Source of the DNA: Tenebrio molitor
Lineage: Eukaryota > Arthropoda > Insecta > Coleoptera > Tenebrionidae
Reading direction: 5' to 3'
NCBI RefSeq assembly: GCF_963966145.1
Contig: NC_091046.1
Span: forward strand, 13,888,001-13,952,000
Length of the DNA stretch: 64,000 nt
The first letter of the stretch is position 1. The number at the start of each line of letters is the position of its first letter. A program made the position numbers and the translations under genes. Shown here piece by piece: positions 31,100 to 42,142 of the stretch. The notes below the pieces were generated by a model, which searched no databases, was not told where the DNA came from, and worked only from the letters and a program-made list of their open reading frames with translations.

Positions 31100-32278
31100 C
31101 AGAGTGTCTATAAAAGAACATATATCAAGAATCCTCTGGAACTCGAATATATTTGATTTTTGCCGCTTTGTAGCATATTGTGGTACCAAATAGAAAAACA
31201 GAGGTTATGTAACTTCATTTATGACAGGTTCTTTGATTTTTACAATAAAAGCAATTAAACTCCTTCGTGAGGCAGCAATCCATACTCCAACCTTTATAGG
31301 ATGCCATCGGGTTTTTTTTTCTAACAATTTTCTGACTTGTGGAGAGTAGTACATCAGTCTGAAGTGATAACTTCCTAAGTGATTTTTTTTTAGTTTTGTT
31401 CCATTCGTTGGCGTAAATCTTCAACAATTTCGTCATTCACTGGCGGTCTTCCTACAGTTTTACCTTTTTCGATACTTCTAGTTGCCACAAATCTATCCAC
31501 AATCCTTCTAACATGTGGAATTAAATTTGCTTCCGCATGTTATCATTTGGAAATTTTCCGAAAAATTCTTCTTTGCAAGCGTTTATTAGAATAAACCCAC
31601 CCTCTTCTGCAGGGTACCATTTCGGTAATACGACATCACAATGAAGGTATTTTGCTCTAGCGATAAAACCATTGCAGTTTACTGAAAAGTTTGCTTATTA
31701 CTTACTGTAAACATACGAAAATAAATGTCGTACCTTCTGTTCTGCAATTTTGCAGGTAACTTTTATTTGTAAGTCCATTACAGAGGGCGGGTTGTCGCCC
31801 TGGCGCCAAAACACCTGCAGTGTAATACCTAATCCTTGGGTCAGGTAAAATTGTCATTCTCTGTACATTTGTGAAGCGGCACAGACGTGTCCAGTAAAAT
31901 GAAATTACAGTTTTTATCTCTATTGCCTTGTTAATTGTACGGAAAGCAACCCCCAAGTCCAAATTCAACGTTAAGAAAAAGCAGTGCAGTTTTTTTCAAC
32001 TAACACCTTCCTACTTCGTAACTTGTTTTTGATATTCACAGTTCACACTTATGCGGAAAAACGTTTTAGTTTTGATAAAGACTGTTGAAGAAAATCACAA
32101 GCAAAACAACTAAGACGCCGAACTCACAATTGACGCTAACATTTAATTAATAATTTGACATTTGTCATTTGACATCTAATTTGCCGGCTTCAACGGCTTG
32201 ACATAGTTCGGCCAAAAAAAATATAGAGCCGCACAATTCCACAGGACTCTTGATATACGTTCTTTTATAGACACTTTG
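31100..32278. mobile_element. 1179-bp mariner-type element nested in the Jockey LINE
   Basis: The tips CAGAGTGTCTATAAAAGAAC and GTTCTTTTATAGACACTTTG, continuing about 45 bp (TATATCAAGAATCCTCTGGA), are flanked by TA at 31098-31099 and 32279-32280. Both sides of the insertion read as Jockey coding sequence, so the insertion order is clear. It retains part of a transposase gene and is a non-autonomous deletion derivative. Confidence 0.93.
31200..31590 (-). pseudogene. mariner-type transposase fragment, internally deleted
   Basis: In three frames, the minus strand reads FGKFPNDNMRK, HVRRIVDRFVATRSIEKG, KTVGRPPVNDEIVEDLRQRM, KKSLRKLSLQTDVLLSTSQK, IVRKK, then KVGVWIAASRRSLIAFIVKI. The first part is the N-terminal helix-turn-helix linker of a Tc1/mariner transposase (GRPxV ... 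SLRKLSLQTGxSxxT). The last part is the segment just after the first catalytic strand. The stretch between, with the first catalytic Asp, and all sequence after the second strand are missing, and at least two frameshifts separate the pieces. It cannot code for an active transposase. The subgroup is not certain. Confidence 0.75.
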
Positions 32279-33070
32279 TATTTTCGATGTTAAGGCTGAC
32301 TTTAGTTGTTTATGTAATTTCCGTTTCATATTTCTAATTTCCCTTTTGTTTAATTTAATACAATTTGAGACGTTAACCAGACGAGAAGCAACCGAATTTG
32401 GACTAATAGTAGATTTAGATTTAGTATTTAGTTTCATTAGCCGCTCCTAGTTTTCGAAGTAAAGACCAAAAACTGCGACTAGAATGAGTGAAGTTCATGT
32501 TTTCCATAAGTTCATTCCATTTTTCTTTTCTTGAATTATTCAGTGATTTTAATAATTAATCCGCTGTGTTTAGATTTGGGCTTTTTTGATATTTGTCAAG
32601 CAGATTATTAGTAGTACTCGACCAACATGTGGTATATTCTTTCCAGAATCCTCTTGGAATGAACTTTTTAGCGGCACTTTTAATCGCTTCTACAAATCTT
32701 TGATAATTGTTGCTGGTTGGTGGGATCCAACGAACGGTTTGTTCTACTTGATTTTGAAGTGTTTTCCAGTCAGCTTTTTGAAAATTCCAACGTGGTTTTT
32801 AGATAGTGTGGGATAACGGGATCTGTATACCGATAGTTATTAATACTGGCCTATGCTGGCTATGGAGAAAGTCATTTAGCACACAACGTGATGTTTGCAA
32901 AGGTTCATCATTGTTATTTGAAGTCACAAAACACAAATCGGGGTTGTAGTCCCTTTGCCACCGTGCAGAATGAAAGCTCTTCATATCTTTAGCATCAAAG
33001 ATTAGATGTAAGTTACGTGACTCTGCCCATCTAAGTAACAATTCTCCATTTTCATCGTTGTCTGCATAGA

Positions 33071-33699
33071 TTTCACAAGCAGCTATCGATAAAGAAAGAT
33101 ATCGTTTTAAATTTAAGTGACCATTGTAAATATGGTAAATCGATTTTCCTTTCCTCACATAATGATGAATGATTATAGTCAAAATAAGAAAAGCTGCGAA
33201 TGATATTTAGAAAAATAACAACAATTTTATACACATAAATAATGATTCAAGACTATTTAAATAACTTAACACATCTACGTTTTTGATTTAATTATTGTCT
33301 AAATTTCGTAATTCTGATGAAATACAATTTTGTGATAAAGACAAATCCTGACTTAGTTCACATTTCGAAGAGAAAAAAAAATGCAGCAATGTACGTAGGT
33401 AATTGTTTCAATAAAATACGCTGTCCGTAAATAGCTTCAATAACTCCAAATAATTTATGACAGGATTATATTTTAAGTTTTAAGATTTTAAACCATTTAA
33501 GTACGTAATGCTTTATTCACCTCTAGTTAATTATACAGGAACTTTCGATTAATTTCATTTTTTTGTAATGAATTCAAACGGCATAGGTATTAGAATAACA
33601 TAATGAAAAAAAAACGAAGAGATACGCATAGTAGTCAAATAATTACTTAGGCAGGTAATAATAATTTATGTCTGATCGGGCGATTTTTGCCTACTTATG
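33071..33699. other. AT-rich spacer
   Basis: Beyond the 5' break of the Jockey remnant I see no supported feature. The minus-strand frame continues to 33182 but no longer resembles endonuclease. Confidence 0.3.
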
Positions 33700-34030
33700 G
33701 ACTAGTTTTTAGGGCGTAATTCAGTATATTATAGCCCCGGGCTGTAAAAGTTTTTGCCGCCCTTGTTTATGCCGTTACTACAGTAATAACAATAACTGGC
33801 CTATTCCACCTTCCTGATTTTTGTGTCGTTATTTTAAAATTGAATCTACCTAAATTATTATAAAATTCAAAACTTCGACCGGACATAAAATTTTGTATGT
33901 ACCACGGGCATAATTAGCGTTTGTGACCCTAGCGTGTTATGGCTCTCGACTGACGTTTCGAGCCCCAATGTCACGCCGCGGGCCACAAACGCCTTCATTA
34001 CGCCCTTAATACATAAATAACTATTAATAC
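33700..34030. repeat. GGGCGTAAT-bearing repeat with nested hairpin, copy 1
   Basis: Begins with TTAGGGCGTAATTCAG and ends CATTACGCCCTTAATACATA. Within it, 33903-34013 folds: GGGCATAATTAGCGTTTGTG with CACAAACGCCTTCATTACGCCC, then CCCTAGCGTG with CACGCCGCGGG, then GGCTCTCG with CGAGCCCC. A related repeat is at 36567-36800, with a similar end (AACGCCCTTGGTGCATAAAT). Confidence 0.7.
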
Positions 34031-35194
34031 ATTTTGTAAGTAATGAATGGCATTTTATACTCGTACAGCTTCTTACCTTCCAAAGTCTTGAAATTCACAC
34101 AAAAGGAGGTCACTAAAGACCATTTAGAATATCACCACCAAACTTAGGGAAATCATACAATGAATGTATCGAATCACTAAAGGATATACTCGTATGTACA
34201 TAATGTTTCCACCAGAAATGTTAAGAGCACGAAATGGACATGACATCAATCAATCCCTGGGAAAGGAGAGATCAGTTCTGCATAGTGAAGACGTTATCAT
34301 GTTGTATCTATACGACTCGGTTGGCAGAGTCCTTGTTTTGCATTTGAACGTAATAACAATGGAAGACCTATCGATTGCAAAATGATTTTCTGTAACAGCA
34401 CAGAAGCGCAGGCTATTGTCTACTACTACACATTGTAGTATCGGATGCTGCAGTGCCTTCGATTGTCTTTCAGGTGAACTGACAAAAATATATATGTAAG
34501 TATGTTGAGTTTAAAAAAATTAAGATTATGAACAAGTCGAGCAAGTCAGTAATTCACCACCGTAAGAAAAAGCAAACGATAAGTAATAAAACATTATTTT
34601 ATATTTTAAACTAGATTTCGCTTGCGACTTTGCTCGCATATATTAACCCTTTCATCATTCTTCATATATGCAGGGTGTTAGTAAATGGTTGGGAATTAAT
34701 TTCGGGGTGAATTCCTTATGAAAAATGTGGCTTAAAAACTAAATAAAGTTTTTCGTTAAAATGAGTAGTTTTCTCAAAAAAATAAAAAAATAAAAATAAA
34801 TGTATTCTGGCATATCAGTATTTTTTTTGAAATACTGCGAAATAATAATGGTTTAAAGAAAAAATTTAAACGTGGAACGTTGAATTTAAAAAAAAATAAT
34901 TCAAAACTAATGCGATTTTAGGCAGGCAATTGTACTAATTAGAGAAATTCTCCAACAGTGGACTGCCTCAGATTGTATTTGTTTAGTTATCTGTCAATTT
35001 CAGTTTTTACAACTCAAAATTTTAGAATAAAGGAATAGAACGAAAACCTTTTTTAAAATGCAGCAAGTAGGTAGGTAGCAAATCAAATTCTAAAGCAAAA
35101 TAAACTTATGAACTAATTTTAATGTTGTCGAATCATGTTTATAAAACAATTTTATTGCCAACTTTGGTTATAAGAATCCTCAATTTAGAAATAT
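34031..35194. other. AT-rich block without assignable genes
   Basis: Short frames only. GCAGGGTGTTAGTAAATGGT near 34670 looks like a transposon tip but no partner end was found. Confidence 0.35.
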
Positions 35195-35260
35195 TTTTAT
35201 TTTGCCAACATAATTCAACAGGGGTTGGAAATTTAGAATTGAGACAAACTATAGTTTAAA
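35195..35260 (+). repeat. partial copy of the 10857-11755 right end
   Basis: TGCCAACATAATTCAACAGG is shared with 11702-11721, followed by diverging but alignable sequence. Confidence 0.55.
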
Positions 35261-35504
35261 TTTTTCTTGAAAAATAATAAACAATTTATTTTTAAAATTT
35301 GTTTCCAATTCCAACAAACTTTTTCGTTTTCATGGTACATATTACTATTCAGAATTCAAAATCAAAGTGTTTGACAAGTGTTTGAAAAACACAATTTTCT
35401 AGATTCTTGTGAAAGCAGTTAATTTATTATAATTCCACAGGAAACAAAAGTCTACCAAAAAAAAACTCAAAAAAAGTCGCAAAACACAACTGACATCTGT
35501 CAAA

Positions 35505-35595
35505 GAAGGCATCATCCCTTTTTCGCTCTATTTTCTTTCATCAAAAAGTCATAATAACCAACTTGATGAATTTTTCATTTGTACATCTGTTATTA
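35505..35595 (-). repeat. dispersed repeat end, copy 2
   Basis: Inverse of 27957-28049: TGTCAAAGAAGGCATCATCC, TTTCATCAAAAAGTCA and TTGATGAATTTTTCATTTGT. Confidence 0.65.
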
Positions 35596-35807
35596 AATTG
35601 TAGGTACCGACTGAATTTTAAAATTAAATTAAATTTTAAATTCTCATTTATACTATATTTATAGATGTAGTGGATTACATACATTATAGTCTGTTTTTTA
35701 ATGAAAGAACTACAACACCGCAATTTACACTCAAACTATAGCTGACAACATTGTACACATTCGCCTAGGGTGACAAATTTCATCATATAAAAATTGAGGT
35801 TATTAAC

Positions 35808-36491
35808 TTAATAAACTAGTTTGTTAATGAAGGCGATTAATAATCGAAACTGTTTAAAACACGAACGAGTGTAGCGAGTGAGTGCCTTTAATAGTTGAGA
35901 TTATTAATCGCCCATTAACAAACGAGTTGATTACAAAATTTTTTCGTTAACCGCAAACTTTTTTTTGGGACAAAATTTCAAATTAAAGCCAAATTAAAAC
36001 CAATTTCATCTTTTTCGATAAAGATGAGACCTTATAAAATACTTTAATCATTTTTTGTCCTCAGGGTAGGCGATATTAAAATTTTTCAACACTTTCTATT
36101 CACTTTTCCACAAAGAGTGTCAGAAAACGTCAACTCCACTCACATTCAATTTCACGTAAAAATCACGGTTGCTAAGAAAACCTAGTTACCTTTGAAAAAT
36201 ATGACATGCGAATTATAACCAAAAAGGTCGGCTTTTGAAAAAGTGAATTCGTAATTGTGCAGTTATGGAGCTATAAAATATAGAAAACCCTACTGCACTA
36301 CCTACTGCAGTGTTGGCAGGTGCAAACAATGCATGTTCGAGGTTGTTTATACATCAAAATATCATCAAAACGTCAAAATCGCAAAAATCGTTGATTAATG
36401 AAAAACGGTGTATTAATGAGGTCCATTAATACACTCAATTTTAGACAAAATAATTCATTAATATTGAAATTAACAAGCGGTCAACGGAAAA
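35808..36491 (+). repeat. 684-bp dispersed repeat, copy 1
   Basis: Matches 58002-58690 in the same orientation over its whole length with few differences. It begins TTAATAAACTAGTTTGTTAA with a hairpin (35808-35937; arms GTTTGTTAATG / CATTAACAAAC and GGCGATTAATAATC / GATTATTAATCGCC; loop ACGAACGAGTGTAGCGAGTG). It ends with a smaller hairpin (GTGTATTAATG / CATTAATACAC, near 36410) and GCGGTCAACGGAAAA. No coding content and no duplicated flank seen; the class is unknown. Confidence 0.9.
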
Positions 36492-36566
36492 GATATTTAT
36501 TTTTCACTGTAGTATAATTGCATGATAATTCCTAGGATACGAAATACGTAAACATGTCCATAACAA

Positions 36567-36800
36567 CCGGGGAATAATACAGGGCGTAATAAGAATAAGC
36601 GGGCGTAATGAATTCATAACGCCCCCTGTCAATTTAAAATTGCAAAGATGCCAATTTTTTTTTTTAAGAACACGTATAGTGAAAAATAAAATCTTGTGTG
36701 CACCACGGCGTCACCGAATGATTACGCCCATCGAACGATATCCATTCATCATTCTCCGGGCGTAATCATCGTTGTAACGCCCTTGGTGCATAAATAGCTA
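36567..36800. repeat. GGGCGTAAT-bearing repeat, copy 2
   Basis: Starts near ACAGGGCGTAATAAG and ends GTAACGCCCTTGGTGCATAA. It contains the hairpin GATTACGCCC / GGGCGTAATC at 36719-36771. Confidence 0.65.
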
Positions 36801-37143
36801 TAGTAGCTCAGTTACTAACAACTAATAACAACTAATTTGAGAGTTTAATAAATGTCTCACTTTGTGAGGCATTTTTAATAACACGTTCAAGTTTTAAATG
36901 CGAGTTTGCATACTTTCAAGGACATTAAAAATGACAGGCGTTGGCTGGTATAGCCAATAGATATCATTAAATTCACTAAATTTAGCAAAATTTTATATTT
37001 GCAAACTTAAATCAACAGGTCGTGGTTCTTTGATTAAAAAATAGACTTTAGGAAATTTTGGAAGTTACTCAGTGTTATTATTATTTCTAAAATTATTAGA
37101 GAGGACTATCTAGACAACTGCTGAAAACTTAACCGTAGAGACT
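36801..37143. other. tRNA 5' flank
   Basis: AT-rich, with no other feature seen. Pol III genes of this type use internal promoters, so no upstream element is expected to be recognisable. Confidence 0.4.
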
Positions 37144-37217
37144 GGCCCATTAGCTCAGTTGGTTAGAGCGTCGTGCTAATAACGCGAAGGTCGCGGGTTC
37201 GATCCCCTCATGGGCCA
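37144..37217 (+). tRNA. tRNA-Ile, anticodon AAU (AAT)
   Basis: Full cloverleaf of 74 nt without CCA. The acceptor stem GGCCCAT pairs with ATGGGCC (discriminator A at 37217). The D-arm is GCTCAGTTGGTTAGAGC. The anticodon stem TCGTG / CGCGA holds loop CTAATAA with AAT at 37178-37180, read as IAU after deamination and decoding Ile codons. The T-loop is TTCGATC. Internal box A (TAGCTCAGTTGG) and box B (GGTTCGATCCC) are present. One departure: the T-stem GCGGG / CCCTC has a C-U mismatch at the second pair (37194 with 37208), where the usual sequence has a C-G pair. The gene may still work, or it may be an early pseudogene. No intron. Confidence 0.96.
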
Positions 37218-37219
37218 AC

Positions 37220-37229
37220 TTTTTTTTTT
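37220..37229 (+). terminator. RNA polymerase III terminator
   Basis: Ten consecutive T residues start three bases after the tRNA discriminator base, a typical Pol III stop signal. Confidence 0.9.
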
Positions 37230-40200
37230 CATTTCACTGCTTTTATAAAATTTGTTACTTTTTTTGAAAGAAATACATTTGTTTTGCTGTTACTTCTCAT
37301 TTGCATCCGACCAATGCATGTCAGGGAAGTTAAGTACCTGACCGCTAGACAGCGCCAGGAATCAATATTACTAGCTCCGGGCATATTCCGGGTTTTGAGA
37401 TCTACATCAGGGCAACGCGACACCCGTATTGCTGATTTCCTGCTACAGAATAATTCCAAACTAACAATGTAACGTTTTTTTTTCTGTCTTATCTGCAACT
37501 CTAAAAATAAACAGTCGCTTGGTATCGTGAGACGTATTAACAATAATAGTAATTAATAAAAATATGTTTTGCTGAATAAAAGAATTTTATTTTAAAGCAT
37601 CATAAATGTTTTAAAGTAAGTGTCGTATATCCCAAAAATAATTATGATTTTGCTTAAATCTTTATTACAAAATTAATTGACTGAACAAGTCCGTTGTTAA
37701 AATTGAATTTACTATTTGAACATGAAATGCCTTGGCTTGTTTCTGTTATCCTGGCTCTGAGTGATCGGAAAATTTAATTGAAAATTGCCAATACTATTGA
37801 TGCCGAAGGTCCCACATTTTGAGTCCATTTAAAACAAATTACAAAAATTATTTCATTTTGGAGTACCTACGTTTATATTTTTCGTAAAAGAGATTAAGTT
37901 ATCAGAGTTATTTTTGAAGAGGTGAATACAAGTCCTGTAACGTTTTAATTAAAAAAAGTCAATCTAATTTGATGTGAAAAGAATTTGTTGACCTTTGAAC
38001 TTCTTTGTCGCTATAGGTTAAAAGTGGTACAGAAGCGAGTTTAATTAACTTTACTATATTTTCGTCTTTTATTTAAAGTTTCTTAATCCATCTGTGTTCC
38101 AACAATAGATAGCTTTAACCGAAGGACATTTCGTCTATTATTTCAACTACATACTTATATTTTTAACGTGCCCTTGTCGATCCACATTTCGATGATATTT
38201 TCCAGGAAAATTTAAATACCTACGTAGAGAATCCAGAAATATTTCCACATGAAAACATCTCGAAATCCTTAAGAATATACCAGGCTCTTATGTTCGAAAT
38301 CCTCCTTTTGTATTATAAAAGTCATCATTTCATCATATCAAAGTCGAAAATAATAAGCAAGGAAATACGACAAGACTTCAGATAAATATCATTTTATTCG
38401 GATAAAAGTTTCAGATAAAGCCTACATGTGGGCGTAGTGGGCTCAATATAAATTTGCTTTATACAATCTTCGTCAAAAGGAAAGACAACAATATTATTTT
38501 TCGTTTATTATTTTTGTAAATAAGCAATATTTTTGTTTTGAAAACCCAATATGTATGTACTAGTAGGTACTACCTGGAAAATGTGGATAATGAAACTTGA
38601 ATTTACGCATTGTGTAGATTTCTCCAGATATTTACTAATCAAATAACAAAGAAATTGTTGTTTAACATTATTCAATTATAATGGAAACTGTGTCCATTTG
38701 TACAGCTTTTGATTTATTTGGCCTCTAATTTTACATAAAGTGAGTACATTAACAAATAGACATAATTGCTGTTATCATTTACTCAACACTATTTGTAGGG
38801 TTTCACGATGAACATTGCAATAAAGATGGATTTGTAAGACATAAAGGATGTCAGTTTCAGCTTAAGATCCTTTTGTTTTCGAAAAATTATCGTCCTAATT
38901 AATGATCTGGAAATAAATTATTGTTGATGAATTGTAGCCGAGAAAATATTATTCTCATTTATCCTGCTTGTCAATTACAAAACGTCTCTAAATTTAGCTC
39001 AAAAATAATGTCGTTTACGAAACAGTCGTTCTTTAGACTTTTGCGAGATTTTATTAAACAGTGACTAAACAATTAATTATTGCATTTGGCATAAATACAT
39101 GTGGTCAAGTTACTATTTCTGTCAAATAATATATTTAATAACGTCAAATTGTTATTTTGAAAAAGACGTCATGTCTTAGCTAATGCGTTCTCTTGCCAAC
39201 TGATTTCTTCATAGTAATATTTCTACGTAGATATTCTTACGGACGGACGTAAATTTTAGTGTATGTTTTTGTACTTTGTCATCGCGAAATAGTAGAAGCT
39301 CGAGGAGGTTTCAGCTCTTGAATAATTTTATTTACGCAAATTTTAATTGGACTTTATCTAAAGTTGCAAACTATAATTAAAACCAGACAAACTTAAACCC
39401 AACTTACATGCTGAAATGTTTAAGTAATTTATAGAAATTGAACGTTACGCTCCGGAGGAAACAGAATCAAGTTACTGAATAAATTAAAACTACCGAGGTT
39501 TCAAAAATAAAGTGTAATTTTTCCTAAGTGGATACGCGGTAGCTGCAATAAAAATAAAAAATTAAATGCATGCTTTTACCGTTGCGGTTGTTCGTTATAT
39601 TCCTCTTTTACAACCACCGAAGAAGTTCCAATTTAATGAAGGAAATAATGGAAACATATTCCTTCAAATATGCACGATTCTGCTAATAAATATTGAATAC
39701 AATGTTTACTGTATTTTTGTCTGTCAGTAGTAAATTATTTATTTTATTACACAAGTACGGTTTGTTGTAAGTAAATTTTATTGGGTAAAATGATGAAAAT
39801 TAGTAGGCTCATGTTGGAAACATCCAAATTTAATTAACAAATCTTTGGGATAATTTCGTGAGAAAAGAAGACATTCTCTGTAAGGCAAAAAGTTTACAAG
39901 CTGTTTGTTTTCAACGCCAACGCCCCTTAACGATAAACGTGTAAAAATTGTTGTTGTGGTACGGTTGCTCAAGCATTTACATTGCTTTTGTTAGCACAAT
40001 TAAATAAACTGTGTTGCATGTTGGCATAAAGTTCTCGTTTTCATTAAAATGTCTAGAATGGAATTATTTGCTAATGTTGTAAATTATTAGATTTTATTTG
40101 ATATTCAAAGGCGAAATATTTTCTAGTGAAAAGTCTGCTCTGTTCCAATAATTGTTCTCAAACAATGCGGAATTAGTCCCTTTCATAATTAACAAAGCTC

Positions 40201-40430
40201 ATTTGCAATTCAGATTTGCAAGCTAATACTACAAATCTAACAGCTTCACTATTTATTAAAGTTTCTGGAAGGCTATATTAAATTCTTTAGAAACTATCTG
40301 AAAATTCTATATTTGTTACATGAAAAAGATTTAAAATGAAATTAATAATATTAAATTATATTGAGCTCTCCACTTCCATGGACGTTCGATGTATGACACA
40401 TTCCAGACTAAGAGACAGAATTAGTTTATA
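37230..40430. other. 3.2 kb of AT-rich DNA without assignable genes
   Basis: A GC-richer patch at about 37310-37450 gives open frames on both strands (for example plus-strand EVKYLTARQRQESILLAPGI), but no family was recognised. The rest has no inverted-repeat element, RNA gene or plausible exon that I can support. Confidence 0.35.
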
Positions 40431-40964
40431 TTGGGTGCCCCAAAATTCGCGGAACAACTTAGCAGTACGTTGTTAAATAGTCATTAAAATATGTATCAGG
40501 TAAAAATGTTTAAAAAAATCAAACTTCTTTTTTGTAGAAGATATGGACCTATTTGTTATACTAAATGTGGCAACATTTAAAAATATTCTATGTATCCTAG
40601 TCTGCAAATATTTCATTTTTGTTGTATCCATAGAAATAAGAAAGAAAAATCAAAGCCATGTTGCCATACGTTATTTGAGGTAAAACCGACGTAAAATCAC
40701 TTGTTGGAAATGCTGGAAATAATGAAGTAAATAATTGCAAACCTGATCACAATCCTTCAGAATTATTATGCCACTGGCTAGTAAAAGACAAATAGTAAAA
40801 ATCTTTTTCAATATTTAAAATAAACGAGATCAAGGTTTCACCTTTTGAGCCCCCATATCTTCAAATTTAAGAGGTATAGAACTTTTTAATTATTTTTCTC
40901 ATTATTTTCTAATATGAGTTGACATTGCCCCATTGAGTTGTTCTGCGAATTTTGGGGCACCCAG
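40431..40964. mobile_element. 534-bp TA-flanked TIR element (family CTGGGTGCCCCAAAATTCGC)
   Basis: The tips TTGGGTGCCCCAAAATTCGC and GCGAATTTTGGGGCACCCAG pair for about 30 bp, flanked by TA at 40429-40430 and 40965-40966. A partial copy is at 16602-16795. No transposase motif seen. Confidence 0.88.
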
Positions 40965-41076
40965 TATAATAAATTTGAATGACGTAAGTAAAATAAGAAT
41001 GTGAGAAATATATTGAATAAAATGCAGTCAATAACAGTTATCATCACCTAACTTCTAATTTAATTAATTTATTATA

Positions 41077-41155
41077 TCGGGTGTCCTTTGAAAAGTAGGA
41101 ATGGATTTATTTCTGGTCTTTACTACTCCTACTTAAAAATTTTAAATAACACCCT
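41077..41155. mobile_element. possible 79-bp MITE
   Basis: TCGGGTGTCCTTTGAAAAGT and ACTTAAAAATTTTAAATAAC followed by ACCC are imperfect inverted ends, flanked on both sides by TATA. Pairing is weak in the middle. Confidence 0.4.
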
Positions 41156-41372
41156 ATAATTTTTAACGGATTATGAAAGAGGACATTTTTTAAAGTACGT
41201 CTGTGTATAAAAGTCATTGAAGATTTTTTTTTTGAAAACTGATGTTTATCGGTTTGAAAAATCAATTTGACCAGAATTTTAGAATTTCAAGATTTCAGAA
41301 TGAGTTGGAAAATGGCATGTATTATTAAATGGTTGCCATTTTGAACATTTAATATGATTCAAGTTAGAACAT

Positions 41373-41675
41373 GTAGGCCATGCCCATGTTATTACATTTT
41401 TGTCGCTGTCACTGTCATTTTTTAGGTGAAAAGTGCGATGATGAGATTTTTATTTATTTTTGTTAAATTAACGATTGAATCTAGAAATATTGACTTGTTT
41501 TGCAATAAATTTTAAAAATATTGAGTTGTTTTGCACCCAATTTAACTCCCGTGTGTGAACGGTGTGTACTCACTTATTCACATCATTTTGATGTTTTTTT
41601 ATGTGGAGCGGTAACCATAAATTTTACATTCAGTTTTCACGCCTACTTCGACTACAGTCATTTAGAATATCCCTG
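41373..41675 (+). mobile_element. 5'-truncated copy of the 59891-60216 element
   Basis: GGCCATGCCCATGTTATTAC through TTTTTAGGTGAAAAGTGCGA to GACTACAGTCATTTAGAATA and CCCTG matches 59920-60216. The right TA is at 41676-41677; the left terminus is missing. Confidence 0.82.
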
Positions 41676-41685
41676 TACTTGTAAA

Positions 41686-41867
41686 GAGCGATCAAATTAA
41701 TTTGTAATCGAGTTATCCATGAATCTGAAATCGTATGTCGTTACTTGAACTACACACTCCAATAAACACAGCGCGAAGCACAGGTTAGATCTCGACATAT
41801 CAATCGTAAAGATATACGGATTCAAATCCATGGATGTCTCGATTACAAATTAATTATTTGATCGCTC
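41686..41867. mobile_element. 182-bp TIR element (family GAGCGATCAAATTAATTTG)
   Basis: GAGCGATCAAATTAATTTGT and ACAAATTAATTATTTGATCG followed by CTC are inverted ends of about 28 bp with further pairing at TCCATG. Target duplications are unclear. A partial copy is at 16797-16900. Confidence 0.82.
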
Positions 41868-41927
41868 GATATTAATATAAATAGGGAACAAAATTTAAAG
41901 TTTAAAATAAAAGGATCGATAAAGGTA

Positions 41928-42140
41928 GAGTGGGGAGCACGGAATTTCGCACTCCAATTTGTATGTCATTAAAAAAAACCTATCTAGTCTAAGCTTTATT
42001 GTCATTATAATCAGTCATGATATATGTGATCATGACTGATGTTTCACCTAAACTGTCACAAAACTGCCGCCAGTATCTCATTTTAATAAAATTACGTCAG
42101 TGAAATGTTCAATGTGTGCGAAATTCCGTGCTCGCCCCTG
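41928..42140 (-). mobile_element. 213-bp TA-flanked MITE (family CAGTGGCGAGCACGG), copy 2
   Basis: Inverse of 16230-16441. TA at 41926-41927 and 42141-42142; the first base is G instead of C. Confidence 0.92.
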
Positions 42141-42142
42141 TA

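Larger units (their letters stand above)
29583..33070 (-). mobile_element. degenerate Jockey-like LINE, truncated at both ends, split by a mariner element
   Basis: The coding order on the minus strand runs from endonuclease (33070) to the C-terminal tail (29583). Removing the 1179-bp insertion leaves about 2.3 kb, less than a full Jockey ORF2 with UTRs. The 5' side breaks off inside the endonuclease near 33070, and the 3' side ends within the C-terminal tail with no poly-A. Confidence 0.92.
29583..33070 (-). pseudogene. Jockey-like ORF2 remnant: endonuclease and reverse transcriptase
   Basis: Domain order on the minus strand: endonuclease C-terminal half (ENGELLLRWAESRNLHLIFD, then FHSARWQRDYNPDLCFV and HSQHRPVLITIGIQIP, 33060-32810); linker (KADWKTLQ, ESSRGFWKEYTTCW-like, 32790-32600; LVNVSNCIKLNKREIRN, 32380-32330); insertion; then reverse transcriptase (RKAAGFDGIYPEFIKHLG, KVIAILKSGKPANETSSYRP, QAGFIPNRNCCDQVL, 31050-30700), motif A FVDLTAAYDTVW (about 30650), NNGLPQGSVLSPILFNL (about 30460), and motif C IYADDLAMAYQ (about 30400). 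The tail includes YLEITLDSSLTFKLHIEKLR, KLEGTSWEANAHTLRV and FDLPRKIWCKLNRFRTGHGK (about 29640). The catalytic YADD and motif A Asp are preserved as letters, but frameshifts near 30490, 30430 and 30200, stops and the nested insertion make it non-functional. Confidence 0.93.

Noticed and set aside
32165..32437. A single 90-codon minus-strand gene
   Set aside because: It is a chimera: the first part is Jockey linker and the last part is the mariner terminal repeat read through.
37173..37472. Plus-strand frame of 99 codons starting inside the tRNA
   Set aside because: It overlaps the tRNA gene and its T-run (FFFHF residues). Its later part shows no known domain and the opposite strand is equally open.
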